The translations under genes were made by a program, and so were the position numbers. The notes under the pieces were generated by a model. It worked only from the letters and a program-made list of their open reading frames with translations. It ran no database searches and was not told where the DNA came from. Positions 24,353 through 32,573 of a stretch of DNA of 64,000 nt are shown one piece after another. The stretch is from Acidobacteriota bacterium. GTDB lineage: Bacteria > Acidobacteriota > Terriglobia > Terriglobales > Acidobacteriaceae. Location of the stretch: positions 1,550,001-1,614,000 of the forward strand of contig JACPYL010000010.1 in NCBI GenBank assembly GCA_016196065.1, written 5' to 3'. Within the stretch, counting starts at the first letter, position 1; each line of letters begins with the position of its first letter.

Positions 24353-26136
24353 TTCCGTTTGCCTGCCCCGGCTGCGCCGTCCTTGACGCGAATGGCGACT
24401 ACTGTCTGGTCGTCGAACGGATCCGCACCCGCGGCATGTTCGGCCACGGCTTTGAAAATATTGCTGACCACGCAGTCCGCCGACTGGGTCTGACACCCGA
24501 GAATGATCTCCTCCAGCCGTTCGCGTGCGAAAGAACGGCCGTCGCGGTTGCGTGCGTCGAGAATTCCATCGCTGTAAAACACGAACAGATCACCCGGCTT
24601 CGCCTTAAAGCTCAATTCGTCATAATCGGCTTCATCGAAAAGCCCCAGAGGCAAGCCGGTTACGTCAATTGTTTCGATTTTGCCATTGTGACAATAGATC
24701 GGACGCGGCAGTCCCGAGTTTGCCACCTGCAGGCTGCGGCGTTCGTCGTCCCATACCGCATAGATGATCGAAACGAACTGTCCATCGATGCGCCGTTCGC
24801 CGAGCGATAAATTGACCGCCGACAACATTTCCGCCGGTCCCGGCTCGATGGGAGCGTGGGAGCGAAGAATGCCGCTTACCAGCGCCGCATAGATTGCAGC
24901 CGGAGCCCCCTTGCCACTGACGTCGCCGATCACAATCCCCACTCTCGATAGCGAGTAATGGATGAAATCGTACAGATCGCCGCCAATGGCGCGCGCGGGA
25001 ACGAATTTCGCGCTCACTTCAAGATTCGGAATCTTGGGCTTCGCATGTGGGAGTAGCCGAAACTGCAGTTCATGGGCAAGCGCCAGATCGCGTTCCAGGC
25101 GCTGCTCCTGTTTCGCAATCTGCTCGTAAAGGCGCGCGTTCTCGATCGCAATCGCGACCTGCGCGGCCAGCGTCGTCAAAGTGCGCTTGTGATCTTCCGT
25201 GAAATAGCCGCGGCGCGTGTGTTCCAGGTCGAGTACGCCAATGACTTTCTCTTTGTAGATGAGCGGAACAGCTAGTTCCGACCGCGTTTCCGGATTCAAC
25301 AGAATGTATCGGGAGTCTTTGGAGACGTCCGGAACCAGTATGGCTTGTTTGCTCTGCGCTGCATGTCCCACCAGCCCGCGGCCGAGTGGAATGTCGTGCT
25401 TGAGATGCAGTCGCTCCTGAAAGCGGAGCGCAAAGCGATGCTGGAGCTTATCCGTATCCGGATCCACCAGCAAAACGCTGAACATCTGGTAGTCGATGAT
25501 CCGGCTGAGCAGCTCGCCGACCCGCTTCAACAGCTCATCCAGGTTCAGGATCGATGTCAGCTCTCGCGCAATCTCATTTAGCAAGAGCAGCGTTCGCGCC
25601 TGACGCGTCGTGCGCGTGTATAGCCTCGCATTCTCAATCGCGACCGCCATGCGGGACGCAATCAAGGTAAGCAGGCGCATGTGCTCTTCGGTGAAGTAGC
25701 CGATTTCTCGTGCTTCAATATCGATGACACCGATTACGCGGTTCTTCACGATCAACGGAATAGCCAGTTCCGAGTGCACGTTCGGAACCGCATCCACATA
25801 AAACTCTTCCTTGGACACATCGTTGACCAGCATCGGCTGCCGAAGCTGGGCCGCCCGTCCCGTGACGCCCTGGCCAACCTTGATTCTCGCCCGATCCGCC
25901 ACTTCCACTGGATATCCCACCTGAAAACGGACATACAGTTCCTGGCGCTGTTCGTTGAGCAAAAGGATGGCGAAGATTTCGTAATCAATGACCTTGCGGA
26001 CTAGTTCAGCTACGCGTCGGAGCGTAGTTTCCAGATCCAGGGTGGTGTTGACCACGTCGACCACTTCCAGCAGGAAGGGCTCCACCTGGGAGGGTGCTAC
26101 CGATTGTAAGGGGCTAGATTTCACTGCCTTAATCAT
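24349..26136 (-). CDS. GAF-GAF-SpoIIE (PP2C) serine phosphatase
   Basis: This 595-residue signalling protein has two GAF domains (about residues 35-180 and 210-355), a coiled linker (EQRLERDLALAHELQFRLLP) and a C-terminal PPM/SpoIIE phosphatase domain with metal ligands in AIGGDLYDF, IGDVSGKGAPAA and DDQTVVAI. Such RsbU-type phosphatases usually dephosphorylate anti-sigma-factor antagonists; no partner gene is adjacent. ATG 26136 is chosen because the open frame beyond it runs into hpt. Its stop overlaps the lysA start. Confidence 0.93.
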   Translation of the reverse strand: MIKAVKSSPLQSVAPSQVEPFLLEVVDVVNTTLDLETTLRRVAELVRKVIDYEIFAILLLNEQRQELYVRFQVGYPVEVADRARIKVGQGVTGRAAQLRQPMLVNDVSKEEFYVDAVPNVHSELAIPLIVKNRVIGVIDIEAREIGYFTEEHMRLLTLIASRMAVAIENARLYTRTTRQARTLLLLNEIARELTSILNLDELLKRVGELLSRIIDYQMFSVLLVDPDTDKLQHRFALRFQERLHLKHDIPLGRGLVGHAAQSKQAILVPDVSKDSRYILLNPETRSELAVPLIYKEKVIGVLDLEHTRRGYFTEDHKRTLTTLAAQVAIAIENARLYEQIAKQEQRLERDLALAHELQFRLLPHAKPKIPNLEVSAKFVPARAIGGDLYDFIHYSLSRVGIVIGDVSGKGAPAAIYAALVSGILRSHAPIEPGPAEMLSAVNLSLGERRIDGQFVSIIYAVWDDERRSLQVANSGLPRPIYCHNGKIETIDVTGLPLGLFDEADYDELSFKAKPGDLFVFYSDGILDARNRDGRSFARERLEEIILGCQTQSADCVVSNIFKAVAEHAAGADPFDDQTVVAIRVKDGAAGAGKRK

Positions 26137-26219
26137 AGCAGCCGCCTCCGGCCGCCTTTTGCACACCCTGGATTGCGAAAATAGATCGCAAGGCGTGTCA
26201 TAAAAATTTCGACTGACGT

Positions 26220-26777
26220 CTAAGGATTTTCGACCACACAAATGTCTGGAAGGTTGCGATACTTCTCTGCGTAGTCCAGTCCGTAGCCGACGACGTACGC
26301 GTCGGGGATAGCAAATCCAATGTAGTGAGCATGGATCGGCATCTTCCGGCGCGATGGTTTGTCGAGCAGCGCGGCAATCCGCAGAGAGAGCGGCTGGTGA
26401 GCAAGCAAAAGCTTCTGGATGTAGTTCAGCGTCAGCCCTGTGTCCAGAATGTCTTCGACGAGAATTACATTGCGGCCGGCCATCGACTGATCGAGGTCCT
26501 TGGTCATGCGAACCTCTCCGAGCGAGTCCCACGCCGCGTGGCCCGCCGGATTTTCCGCCGGTGTTGGCCGGTTTCCGTAGCTGGATACTCCAATAAAGTC
26601 GAACGTGGCATCGAGTGGAACCTTGCGAGCGAGATCGCTCAGGAAAATTGCTGCCCCCTTCAGGACCCCGACAAAAATAATGGACTGACCTTCGAAATCG
26701 CGGGTAATCTCCGCCGCCATCTCTGAAACTCGAATGGCAATCTGCTCGCGCGACAGTAATACTTTAAGTTCACTCAC
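26220..26777 (-). CDS. hpt: Hypoxanthine phosphoribosyltransferase
   Basis: This 185-residue purine-salvage enzyme converts hypoxanthine or guanine plus PRPP to IMP or GMP. The PRPP-binding motif VILVEDILDTGLTL is near residue 103; FVGVLKGAAIFLSDL and DFIGVSSYG come earlier, and a C-terminal DYAEKYRNLP closes the active site. GTG 26777 is chosen because family members begin here; the open frame to 26906 overlaps the divergent gene. TATAAA lies 7 nt before this GTG and no Shine-Dalgarno is seen, so the mRNA may be leaderless. Confidence 0.94.
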   Translation of the reverse strand: MSELKVLLSREQIAIRVSEMAAEITRDFEGQSIIFVGVLKGAAIFLSDLARKVPLDATFDFIGVSSYGNRPTPAENPAGHAAWDSLGEVRMTKDLDQSMAGRNVILVEDILDTGLTLNYIQKLLLAHQPLSLRIAALLDKPSRRKMPIHAHYIGFAIPDAYVVGYGLDYAEKYRNLPDICVVENP

Positions 26778-26784
26778 GGCACAC

Positions 26785-26790
26785 TTTATA
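26785..26790 (-). promoter_or_regulatory. -10 element directly before hpt (leaderless start)
   Basis: TATAAA on the minus strand ends 7 nt before GTG 26777, which places the expected transcription start on the start codon. No convincing -35. Confidence 0.4.
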
Positions 26791-26904
26791 CACGAGATCG
26801 CGTCGAATCGAAATGCCCGATTGCCGTGCATTCGTGGTTTCTTGGCCTGTGACCGCAACGTGATGTTCCCGTGGTAGATTTTCTTTCGAGCAAGGAGAAC
26901 AAAC

Positions 26905-27567
26905 ATGGCTGACCTGGACCCAAACTATCACTGGCGCATGGGTGGAATTACCGTCGAAAGCGTCGAGGACTATCTCTACTCGCTCCTGCCTGCCCGGGAC
27001 GAAGTTCTCGCCGAGATGGAAGCCGAAGCCGCAAAGAACAAGGTGCCGATCATCGGACCGGCGGTCGCGCGCGTTCTGTATCAACTGGCGACGATCAAGG
27101 GCGCCAAGAGAGTTTTTGAAATGGGTTCGGCCATCGGCTACTCGACGATCTGGTTGGCGCGAGCCGTCGGTGAAGGCGGACGCGTTGTCTATACCGATGG
27201 CAACAAGAAAAACGCCGACAAGGCTCGCCGCTACTTTGAACGGGCTGGCGTGGCTGATCGCATTACGATCCGCATTGGAGATGCGCTCGAATTCCTTTCG
27301 GAAGAGACGGAAGCCTACGACATCATCTTCTGCGATGTGGACAAGACCGACTATCCGCGTGCGTTCCGGATGGCGTTGTCCCATCTTAAAAGCGGCGGCC
27401 TCTTCCTTGCCGACAATGTTTTGTGGAGCGGAAAAGTGTCCAAGCCCAACCCCGACGCCGAAACCAAGGCAATTCTTGAACTCAACCAGTTGATGTATCA
27501 ATCACCCGATGTCTACACGACCATCCTGCCTTTGCGAGATGGATTGTCGGTCTGCGTGAAGAAGTAA
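26905..27567 (+). CDS. SAM-dependent O-methyltransferase (COMT-like)
   Basis: This 220-residue methyltransferase belongs to the cation-dependent O-methyltransferase family (PF01596). The SAM-binding EMGSAIGYSTIWLARAV lies near residue 72. An acidic CDVDKTDY near residue 147 and ADNVLWSGKV near 172 give the metal-binding Asp/Asn residues. AAGGAG is 7 nt before ATG 26905. It is divergent from hpt. Physiological substrate unknown; catechol-like groups are usual for the family. Confidence 0.9.
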   Translation: MADLDPNYHWRMGGITVESVEDYLYSLLPARDEVLAEMEAEAAKNKVPIIGPAVARVLYQLATIKGAKRVFEMGSAIGYSTIWLARAVGEGGRVVYTDGNKKNADKARRYFERAGVADRITIRIGDALEFLSEETEAYDIIFCDVDKTDYPRAFRMALSHLKSGGLFLADNVLWSGKVSKPNPDAETKAILELNQLMYQSPDVYTTILPLRDGLSVCVKK

Positions 27568-27668
27568 GGAAATGTCCACTAAGGTGGTCTCTCGGTGAGC
27601 TTTGCGAGCCCGTCGCGTCCTCATGCGGTTAAAGCTCCAAGTGGGGAGCCTCGCGGGAGCATCCCCGG

Positions 27669-27677
27669 TGCTAAAAT
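27669..27677 (+). promoter_or_regulatory. Extended -10 promoter of the YpdA-like gene
   Basis: TGCTAAAAT: hexamer TAAAAT (27672-27677) with an extended TG. The start codon GTG 27699 would be about 15 nt from the expected transcript start. Confidence 0.35.
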
Positions 27678-27698
27678 AATCTGTTTTTCAGCCTCTTC

Positions 27699-28787
27699 GT
27701 GAAGGCGCCTATCGTGTCGGTTGACCTGATCCCCGAGACACTCACTCGTACTCAGACCGTCCCCCGCAAGGACACCCGTATTGACGTACTCATCGTCGGC
27801 GCGGGGCCCACTGGATTGGCCTGCGCGATCGAGGCCCAGAAAGCCGGATTCAAGGTCTGCATTCTCGACAAAGGCTGCCTGGTGAACTCGATTTACAACT
27901 ATCCAACGAACATGGTTTTTTTCACGACACCCGAATTGCTGGAGATTGGCGATATCCCCTTCACCAGTTCGCTCGTGAAGCCGACACGTCTGGAGGCGCT
28001 TGAATATTACCGGCGTGCCGCCCAGCACTACGATTTGCAGGTTTGCCAGTACCACTGGGTCAAAACGATTAACGGTAAAGATGGAGACTTCCACATTGCC
28101 GCCACCGATCGCCAGGGACACATACACGATTACTGCGCTCGCAAGATTATTGTCTCCACTGGTTATTACGATTTGCCCAACCAGATCGGCATCCCCGGGG
28201 AGGATCTGCAGAAGGTTTTCCACTACTATCGCGAGCCACATCCCTATTTTGATAGCGATGTCGTCATCGTAGGCGGGAAGAATTCTGCGGCCGAAGCGGC
28301 GCTCGATCTGTGGAGGCACGGTGCTCGCGTGACCATGGTGTATCGCGGCAGCCAGATTCATCCGAACGTGAAGTATTGGGTTCGCCCCGATGTCGAGAAT
28401 CGAATCAAGTCAGGAGAGATCGGCGCGTACTTCAACAGCCGCGTGATCGAGATTGGACAGGACTTTGTTGTACTCGACACGCCGGAGGGCTCGCGTCGCC
28501 TGGAGAACGATTTTGTCTTCGCGCTGACTGGATATCACCCTGACTACGATTTCCTCACCAGCGTAGGTATTGAACTCTCTACCGAGCAACATCGCCCGGT
28601 CTGCGATCCGGAGACTCTGGAAAGTAACGTCCGGGGCATCTACGTTGCTGGAGTGATCGTTGCGGGATCCCGCACCAGCGAAATTTTTATTGAGAATGGC
28701 CGCTTCCACGGGAAACAGATCGCTGCCCACCTTCGCAAGTCCATCCGTCCCGGTTCCAACGGACCCATTAGCCTGAGCGCAGACTAA
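27699..28787 (+). CDS. YpdA-like FAD-dependent reductase (putative bacillithiol disulfide reductase)
   Basis: This 362-residue flavoprotein is related to thioredoxin reductase but has no CxxC pair. The FAD motif VLIVGAGPTGLACAIEAQ is near residue 30 and the NAD(P)H motif VVIVGGKNSAAEAAL near 190. KGCLVNSIYNYPTNMVFF matches the YpdA/Bdr active-site region, where one Cys is used to reduce bacillithiol disulfide. The C-terminal GIYVAGVIVAGSRTSEIFIENG is also diagnostic. It suggests, but does not prove, that the organism makes bacillithiol. Start GTG 27699; GTG 27717 in frame is possible. Confidence 0.85.
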   Translation: MKAPIVSVDLIPETLTRTQTVPRKDTRIDVLIVGAGPTGLACAIEAQKAGFKVCILDKGCLVNSIYNYPTNMVFFTTPELLEIGDIPFTSSLVKPTRLEALEYYRRAAQHYDLQVCQYHWVKTINGKDGDFHIAATDRQGHIHDYCARKIIVSTGYYDLPNQIGIPGEDLQKVFHYYREPHPYFDSDVVIVGGKNSAAEAALDLWRHGARVTMVYRGSQIHPNVKYWVRPDVENRIKSGEIGAYFNSRVIEIGQDFVVLDTPEGSRRLENDFVFALTGYHPDYDFLTSVGIELSTEQHRPVCDPETLESNVRGIYVAGVIVAGSRTSEIFIENGRFHGKQIAAHLRKSIRPGSNGPISLSAD

Positions 28788-28883
28788 AAGATCGGCCCGG
28801 CAGGCCCCAGCGCTGGCGTCCTGGCGCTGCCACATCCTGATACTGCTGCCCCAACCAGCCCGACGGCCATTTGCGTGGTGCTT

Positions 28884-28889
28884 TATACT
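28884..28889 (+). promoter_or_regulatory. -10 element directly before miaB
   Basis: TATACT ends 6 nt before ATG 28896; the expected transcript start falls on or next to the ATG. No clear -35. Confidence 0.35.
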
Positions 28890-28895
28890 AAGGCG

Positions 28896-30230
28896 ATGGA
28901 AGCCAACGTCGACAAAACGTTTTACCTCGAGACCTTTGGCTGCCAGATGAACGTGCACGACTCCGAAAAGGTGATCGGCACGCTTCAACAGCAGGGATAT
29001 CGCCAGGTCCCTACCGTCGAAGAAGCCGGCCTGGTGCTCTACAACACCTGCTCGATCCGCGACAAGGCGGAACAGAAGGTCTTCAACCGCCTGAACGACT
29101 ACAAAAAACTACAGGCCCAGGGCAAGAAATTTGGAGTCCTCGGTTGTGTCGCCCAACAGGAAGGCGAGAAGATTTTTGAGCGCGCCCCCTACGTTTCGCT
29201 GGTGGCAGGCTCGGCTTCGTACCGGAATCTGCCGTCGATGCTCGTCCAGATCGAAGCAGGGAAGCGCGCCACCGGACTCGACGACCGCAGCACCGACGAA
29301 TGCTTCGAAACTGAATTTACCGCCCGGACCAATCCTCATCGCGGCTACATCACGATCATCGAAGGCTGCGACAAATTTTGCGCTTACTGCGTTGTCCCTT
29401 ATACGCGCGGAAAAGAGCGCAGCCGCACCTCTGAGTCCGTTCTTCAGGAAGCGCGCCGGATGGCCGATCTGGGCTACACGGAAATTCAACTGCTCGGGCA
29501 AAACGTGAACTCCTACCGCGATCCCGATGGAAACAAGAGTTTTGCGGGATTGCTGACTGCCGTCAGCGAAGTCAATGGCATTGAGCGTGTCCGCTTCACC
29601 ACTTCCCACCCGCGCGATTTCACGCGCGACATTGTGGAAGCGATCGATGCCTCTCCCGCACTTTGCGACCACGTTCATCTTCCAATCCAGAGCGGCTCCG
29701 ATCGCGTGCTCGACGCCATGCAGCGACTCTACACGCGCGACGAGTATCTCGAACGCATTGCGTGGATACAATCCGCCAAGCGCGATATCTCGATTACCAC
29801 CGATCTGATCGTAGGTTTCCCGGGTGAAACCGAACACGAACTTGATCAGACGCTTTCTCTGCTGGACGCCGTCGGTTACGACAGCGCCTTCACGTTCAAG
29901 TACTCACCGCGCCCCAACACGCCATCCTTGCGCCTCGACGACGCCCTCCCGGATGAGGAAAAGGCGCGCCGGCTGGCCGTGGTGAATGAGAAACAGCGAC
30001 AGATATCCATGGTTCGAAATAAGAGACACGTGGGACAAGTCGCCAGGGTGATGGTGGAAGGGAAGAATTGTTCCCGCGGCCAGTGGATCGGCCGTACCTC
30101 GCAGATCAAAGTGCTGAACTTCACTGCACCCGAAGGCACGGAATTGAAAGTCGGAAGCTACGTGGACGTGAAAGTAACCACGATCTTCCCCAACAGCATG
30201 GTAGGCGAATTAGCGAGTAGCAGTGACTAG
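28896..30230 (+). CDS. miaB: tRNA-2-methylthio-N6-dimethylallyladenosine synthase
   Basis: This 444-residue radical-SAM methylthiotransferase modifies A37 of tRNAs. The N-terminal UPF0004 domain supplies three cluster Cys (FGCQMN, NTCSIR, LGCVAQ). The radical-SAM motif CDKFCAYCVVPYTRG is near residue 160. A C-terminal TRAM domain includes VMVEGKNCSRGQWIGRT. ATG 28896 is preferred to GTG 28875: TATACT (28884-28889) ends 6 nt before it, so a leaderless mRNA is possible. A bifunctional-nuclease gene follows 77 bp later. Confidence 0.95.
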   Translation: MEANVDKTFYLETFGCQMNVHDSEKVIGTLQQQGYRQVPTVEEAGLVLYNTCSIRDKAEQKVFNRLNDYKKLQAQGKKFGVLGCVAQQEGEKIFERAPYVSLVAGSASYRNLPSMLVQIEAGKRATGLDDRSTDECFETEFTARTNPHRGYITIIEGCDKFCAYCVVPYTRGKERSRTSESVLQEARRMADLGYTEIQLLGQNVNSYRDPDGNKSFAGLLTAVSEVNGIERVRFTTSHPRDFTRDIVEAIDASPALCDHVHLPIQSGSDRVLDAMQRLYTRDEYLERIAWIQSAKRDISITTDLIVGFPGETEHELDQTLSLLDAVGYDSAFTFKYSPRPNTPSLRLDDALPDEEKARRLAVVNEKQRQISMVRNKRHVGQVARVMVEGKNCSRGQWIGRTSQIKVLNFTAPEGTELKVGSYVDVKVTTIFPNSMVGELASSSD

Positions 30231-30307
30231 CAACTGGAGTTCGGTGATGCCGCGAAGGAATTTGGGTTGCGGCTACCTGAGCACCGGCCACTGCACTTCG
30301 AGGTCTT

Positions 30308-30793
30308 ATGGAAGTTGAAATGAAAATTCGCGGGCTCATGATGGACCCAGTCACAAACATGCCCATCGTGCTGCTCAAGGATGTCGGCAGTGACACGGTA
30401 CTCCCCATCTGGGTCGGAGTGTACGAAGCCAACGCGATCGCGCTCGAAATTGAAAAAGTCAGTACGCCGCGCCCGATGACCCACGACCTGATCAAAAATG
30501 TCCTGACCGGCCTGGACGCGCTTGTCCACAAAGTAGTTGTGACCGAACTTAAGGACGACACTTTCTTTGCCGTGATCTGGCTGGAAAAGGAAGGCCGCGT
30601 CGTGAGCGTGGACTCCCGCCCGTCCGACGCATTGGCGCTCGCTCTGCGCATGGATTGTCCTATCTTCGTCGAGGACGAAGTTCTGAAGAACTCGAAACAG
30701 GCCAGCAACCTGTCCGAACGCGCCACCAGCGACGAACTCCGTAAATTTCTCGAGGGCTTGAGCGACGACGATCTCGGCAAGTACAAGATGTAA
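30308..30793 (+). CDS. Bifunctional nuclease family protein (DUF151)
   Basis: This 161-residue protein has the DUF151/BFN fold: MKIRGLMMDPVTNMPIVLLKD, LPIWVGVYEANAIALEIE and a C-terminal SRPSDALALALRMDCPIFVEDEVL. Family members are called bifunctional nucleases because some show DNase and RNase activity; the role in bacteria is unclear. The start is ATG 30308. A second in-frame ATG (30320) begins MKIRG and is also possible. Confidence 0.9.
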   Translation: MEVEMKIRGLMMDPVTNMPIVLLKDVGSDTVLPIWVGVYEANAIALEIEKVSTPRPMTHDLIKNVLTGLDALVHKVVVTELKDDTFFAVIWLEKEGRVVSVDSRPSDALALALRMDCPIFVEDEVLKNSKQASNLSERATSDELRKFLEGLSDDDLGKYKM

Positions 30794-30890
30794 GAAGGTC
30801 AGAGGTGAGAAGTTAGATTGTTGAGGTAAAGGCGCCCGCTCAGTGTGTTTGGATTTCCAGTTTCAACCGCAGATGTTCGCTGCAAATTCC

Positions 30891-32030
30891 ATGCAAGTCT
30901 CACGGCACATTCTGCGTTTCGCGTTCGCTCTCCCGCTCCTGATTGGCGGGTTGCTTTACGCGCAACCAGCAAGCCATCCGAAGCCGAATTCTGCTCCAGC
31001 CATCAAGCTCCAGGAATCCAGTCGCAAGACGCTTGCCTCCGAAATGGGAGCGTTCATGTTCCCGGCGAAGTGCGATGCCGACGGCAACCTCTACATCCGC
31101 AAGTACGCCACCGACCGTCCCTTGCTGAGCCCGATCGTGAAGATCAATGCGGAAGGGAAGCGGACGGCCTCATTTGACCCGATTGCGCTTTCTCAGCTCA
31201 AACTCACGCGTACCGACTCTTTTTCACCAAGCGCCGACGGAGGTATCGATCAAATTGCAGGGGTCGGCATCGTCAAGCCTCAGATATACGTTCTTCACTA
31301 TTCGTCCGACGGATCGGCGTCCTCGCCGATTCAACTCGATGCCGACTTCCAGCCGTATGAGTTTGCCGCCTTTGCCAACGGTAATCTCTTGGTCTCCGGC
31401 ATACAGCGCGATTTGGCGGACCGCTCCGATCCCGGACACCCAGTCACCGCTGTGTTCTCAGCCGACGGACGCATGCTCACGCCAATCTCGTTTGCGGCTG
31501 CGTTGAGGACCGCCGCACCGATCCGAAAGACCGGAGCAGTGGGGAAGACCTCCCCGGAGAATCGTCCAGTCACCCTCGACCTTTCCGGTGCTGAACCTGG
31601 CCAAGACGGCAACATCTATGCTTTGCGGCGGTCGTCACCGGCACTGATCTATGGAGTTTCTCCGGCGGGCAAGATTCTCCGTACCTTGAAGATTAATCCT
31701 CCTGCTCCGGACCTCATGCCGAATGCTTTTCACGTGTCAAGCAACCGGGTTGCCACTTCCTACATGTCGGAAGACTTCACCACCATCATCGTGGTGACAG
31801 ATCTCCTGTCAGGCCGCCGCATCGCTACCTACAGCTTCTTCGAGGGTGCTTCCAGTACTCCGACTGTGGCAGTCAGCGACAGCCGCACGGGAAAGATCGT
31901 CGAGACCGAGTCTGTTCCCGGCGCCATGCGTCCGGCGTTCGTGTGCTACTCTCCCGACGAAGAAGTATTTACGTTCCTGCAACTCGGTGAAGGTGGTGCT
32001 CTGGAAGTGATCCGAGCAGAGCCGCACTAG
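30891..32030 (+). CDS. Secreted hypothetical protein, possible six-bladed propeller
   Basis: This 379-residue exported protein has a signal peptide (HILRFAFALPLLIGGLLYAQ). I do not recognise the family. Repeated patterns such as CDADGNLYIRKY, GQDGNIYALRR and FADGNLLVSGI-like strands (FANGNLLVSG) resemble NHL/SMP-30-type propellers. ATG 30891 sits just before the leader; ATG 30873 is also in frame, and neither has a strong ribosome site. A small hypothetical gene follows 26 bp later in the same direction. Confidence 0.65.
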   Translation: MQVSRHILRFAFALPLLIGGLLYAQPASHPKPNSAPAIKLQESSRKTLASEMGAFMFPAKCDADGNLYIRKYATDRPLLSPIVKINAEGKRTASFDPIALSQLKLTRTDSFSPSADGGIDQIAGVGIVKPQIYVLHYSSDGSASSPIQLDADFQPYEFAAFANGNLLVSGIQRDLADRSDPGHPVTAVFSADGRMLTPISFAAALRTAAPIRKTGAVGKTSPENRPVTLDLSGAEPGQDGNIYALRRSSPALIYGVSPAGKILRTLKINPPAPDLMPNAFHVSSNRVATSYMSEDFTTIIVVTDLLSGRRIATYSFFEGASSTPTVAVSDSRTGKIVETESVPGAMRPAFVCYSPDEEVFTFLQLGEGGALEVIRAEPH

Positions 32031-32056
32031 CCGTTTCTTGAATACCCACAATTTTC

Positions 32057-32389
32057 ATGGACTCCGCTGAACAACTTCAACGCATCTACATAGCCGGCTT
32101 CGAACTCCAGACATTCGACCGCTTTCCCAAGTGCATCGGAGTGATGCGCGACAATTGCGTAGCGCTGCTGGTCCCGGGCGTGGACGGCCTGCAGATCATG
32201 GGCACCCCCGGTTGGCGCATGGGCGAAGTGATGGGTGTCCTCACGGAAATACAGGGAGGCAAAGTTTTCCAGGCCAAATCCGAAATCGTGGAAGCAACGC
32301 CAGAACGCCTGGAGATTCTTACCCGATTCCGCGAGGATCTATATCGGCTATTGGGTAGACCAGCGCCCGCAGGGAATCAGGTTCCATAA
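32057..32389 (+). CDS. Hypothetical small cytoplasmic protein
   Basis: This 110-residue protein has no leader or membrane helix. It is compact and mixed alpha/beta: FELQTFDRFPKCIGVMRDNCVALLVP, then GWRMGEVMGVLTEIQGG, then a charged helix EATPERLEILTRFREDLYRLL. I do not recognise it. The coding look is good: a full frame with balanced composition. It follows the secreted protein gene by 26 bp and may share its transcript. Confidence 0.6.
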   Translation: MDSAEQLQRIYIAGFELQTFDRFPKCIGVMRDNCVALLVPGVDGLQIMGTPGWRMGEVMGVLTEIQGGKVFQAKSEIVEATPERLEILTRFREDLYRLLGRPAPAGNQVP

Positions 32390-32573
32390 GCGGGACTTCC
32401 GATAACTGGGTCAGAAATCAACGCATGGGTGACTTGAGGCTTAGACAATGCGAGAGAGGCAGCAGTCCAAGGGCAGGTTCAACTATAGACATAATACCTG
32501 TTATCGGACACTACATATAATGCCTAATCCTCATCGCAATCCCATCCTGCCAGTCGGCTTTCAGGGGTGGATA

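Noticed and set aside
23045-24496. Longer N-terminus for lysA from 24496
   Set aside because: The extra 48 residues lie inside the phosphatase gene and are Arg-rich; the GTGA overlap at 24352 is a better start.
32480-32525. TATAAT-like words in the gap after 32389
   Set aside because: No gene begins downstream on the plus strand; the next gene ends there from the other side, and no -35 is visible.
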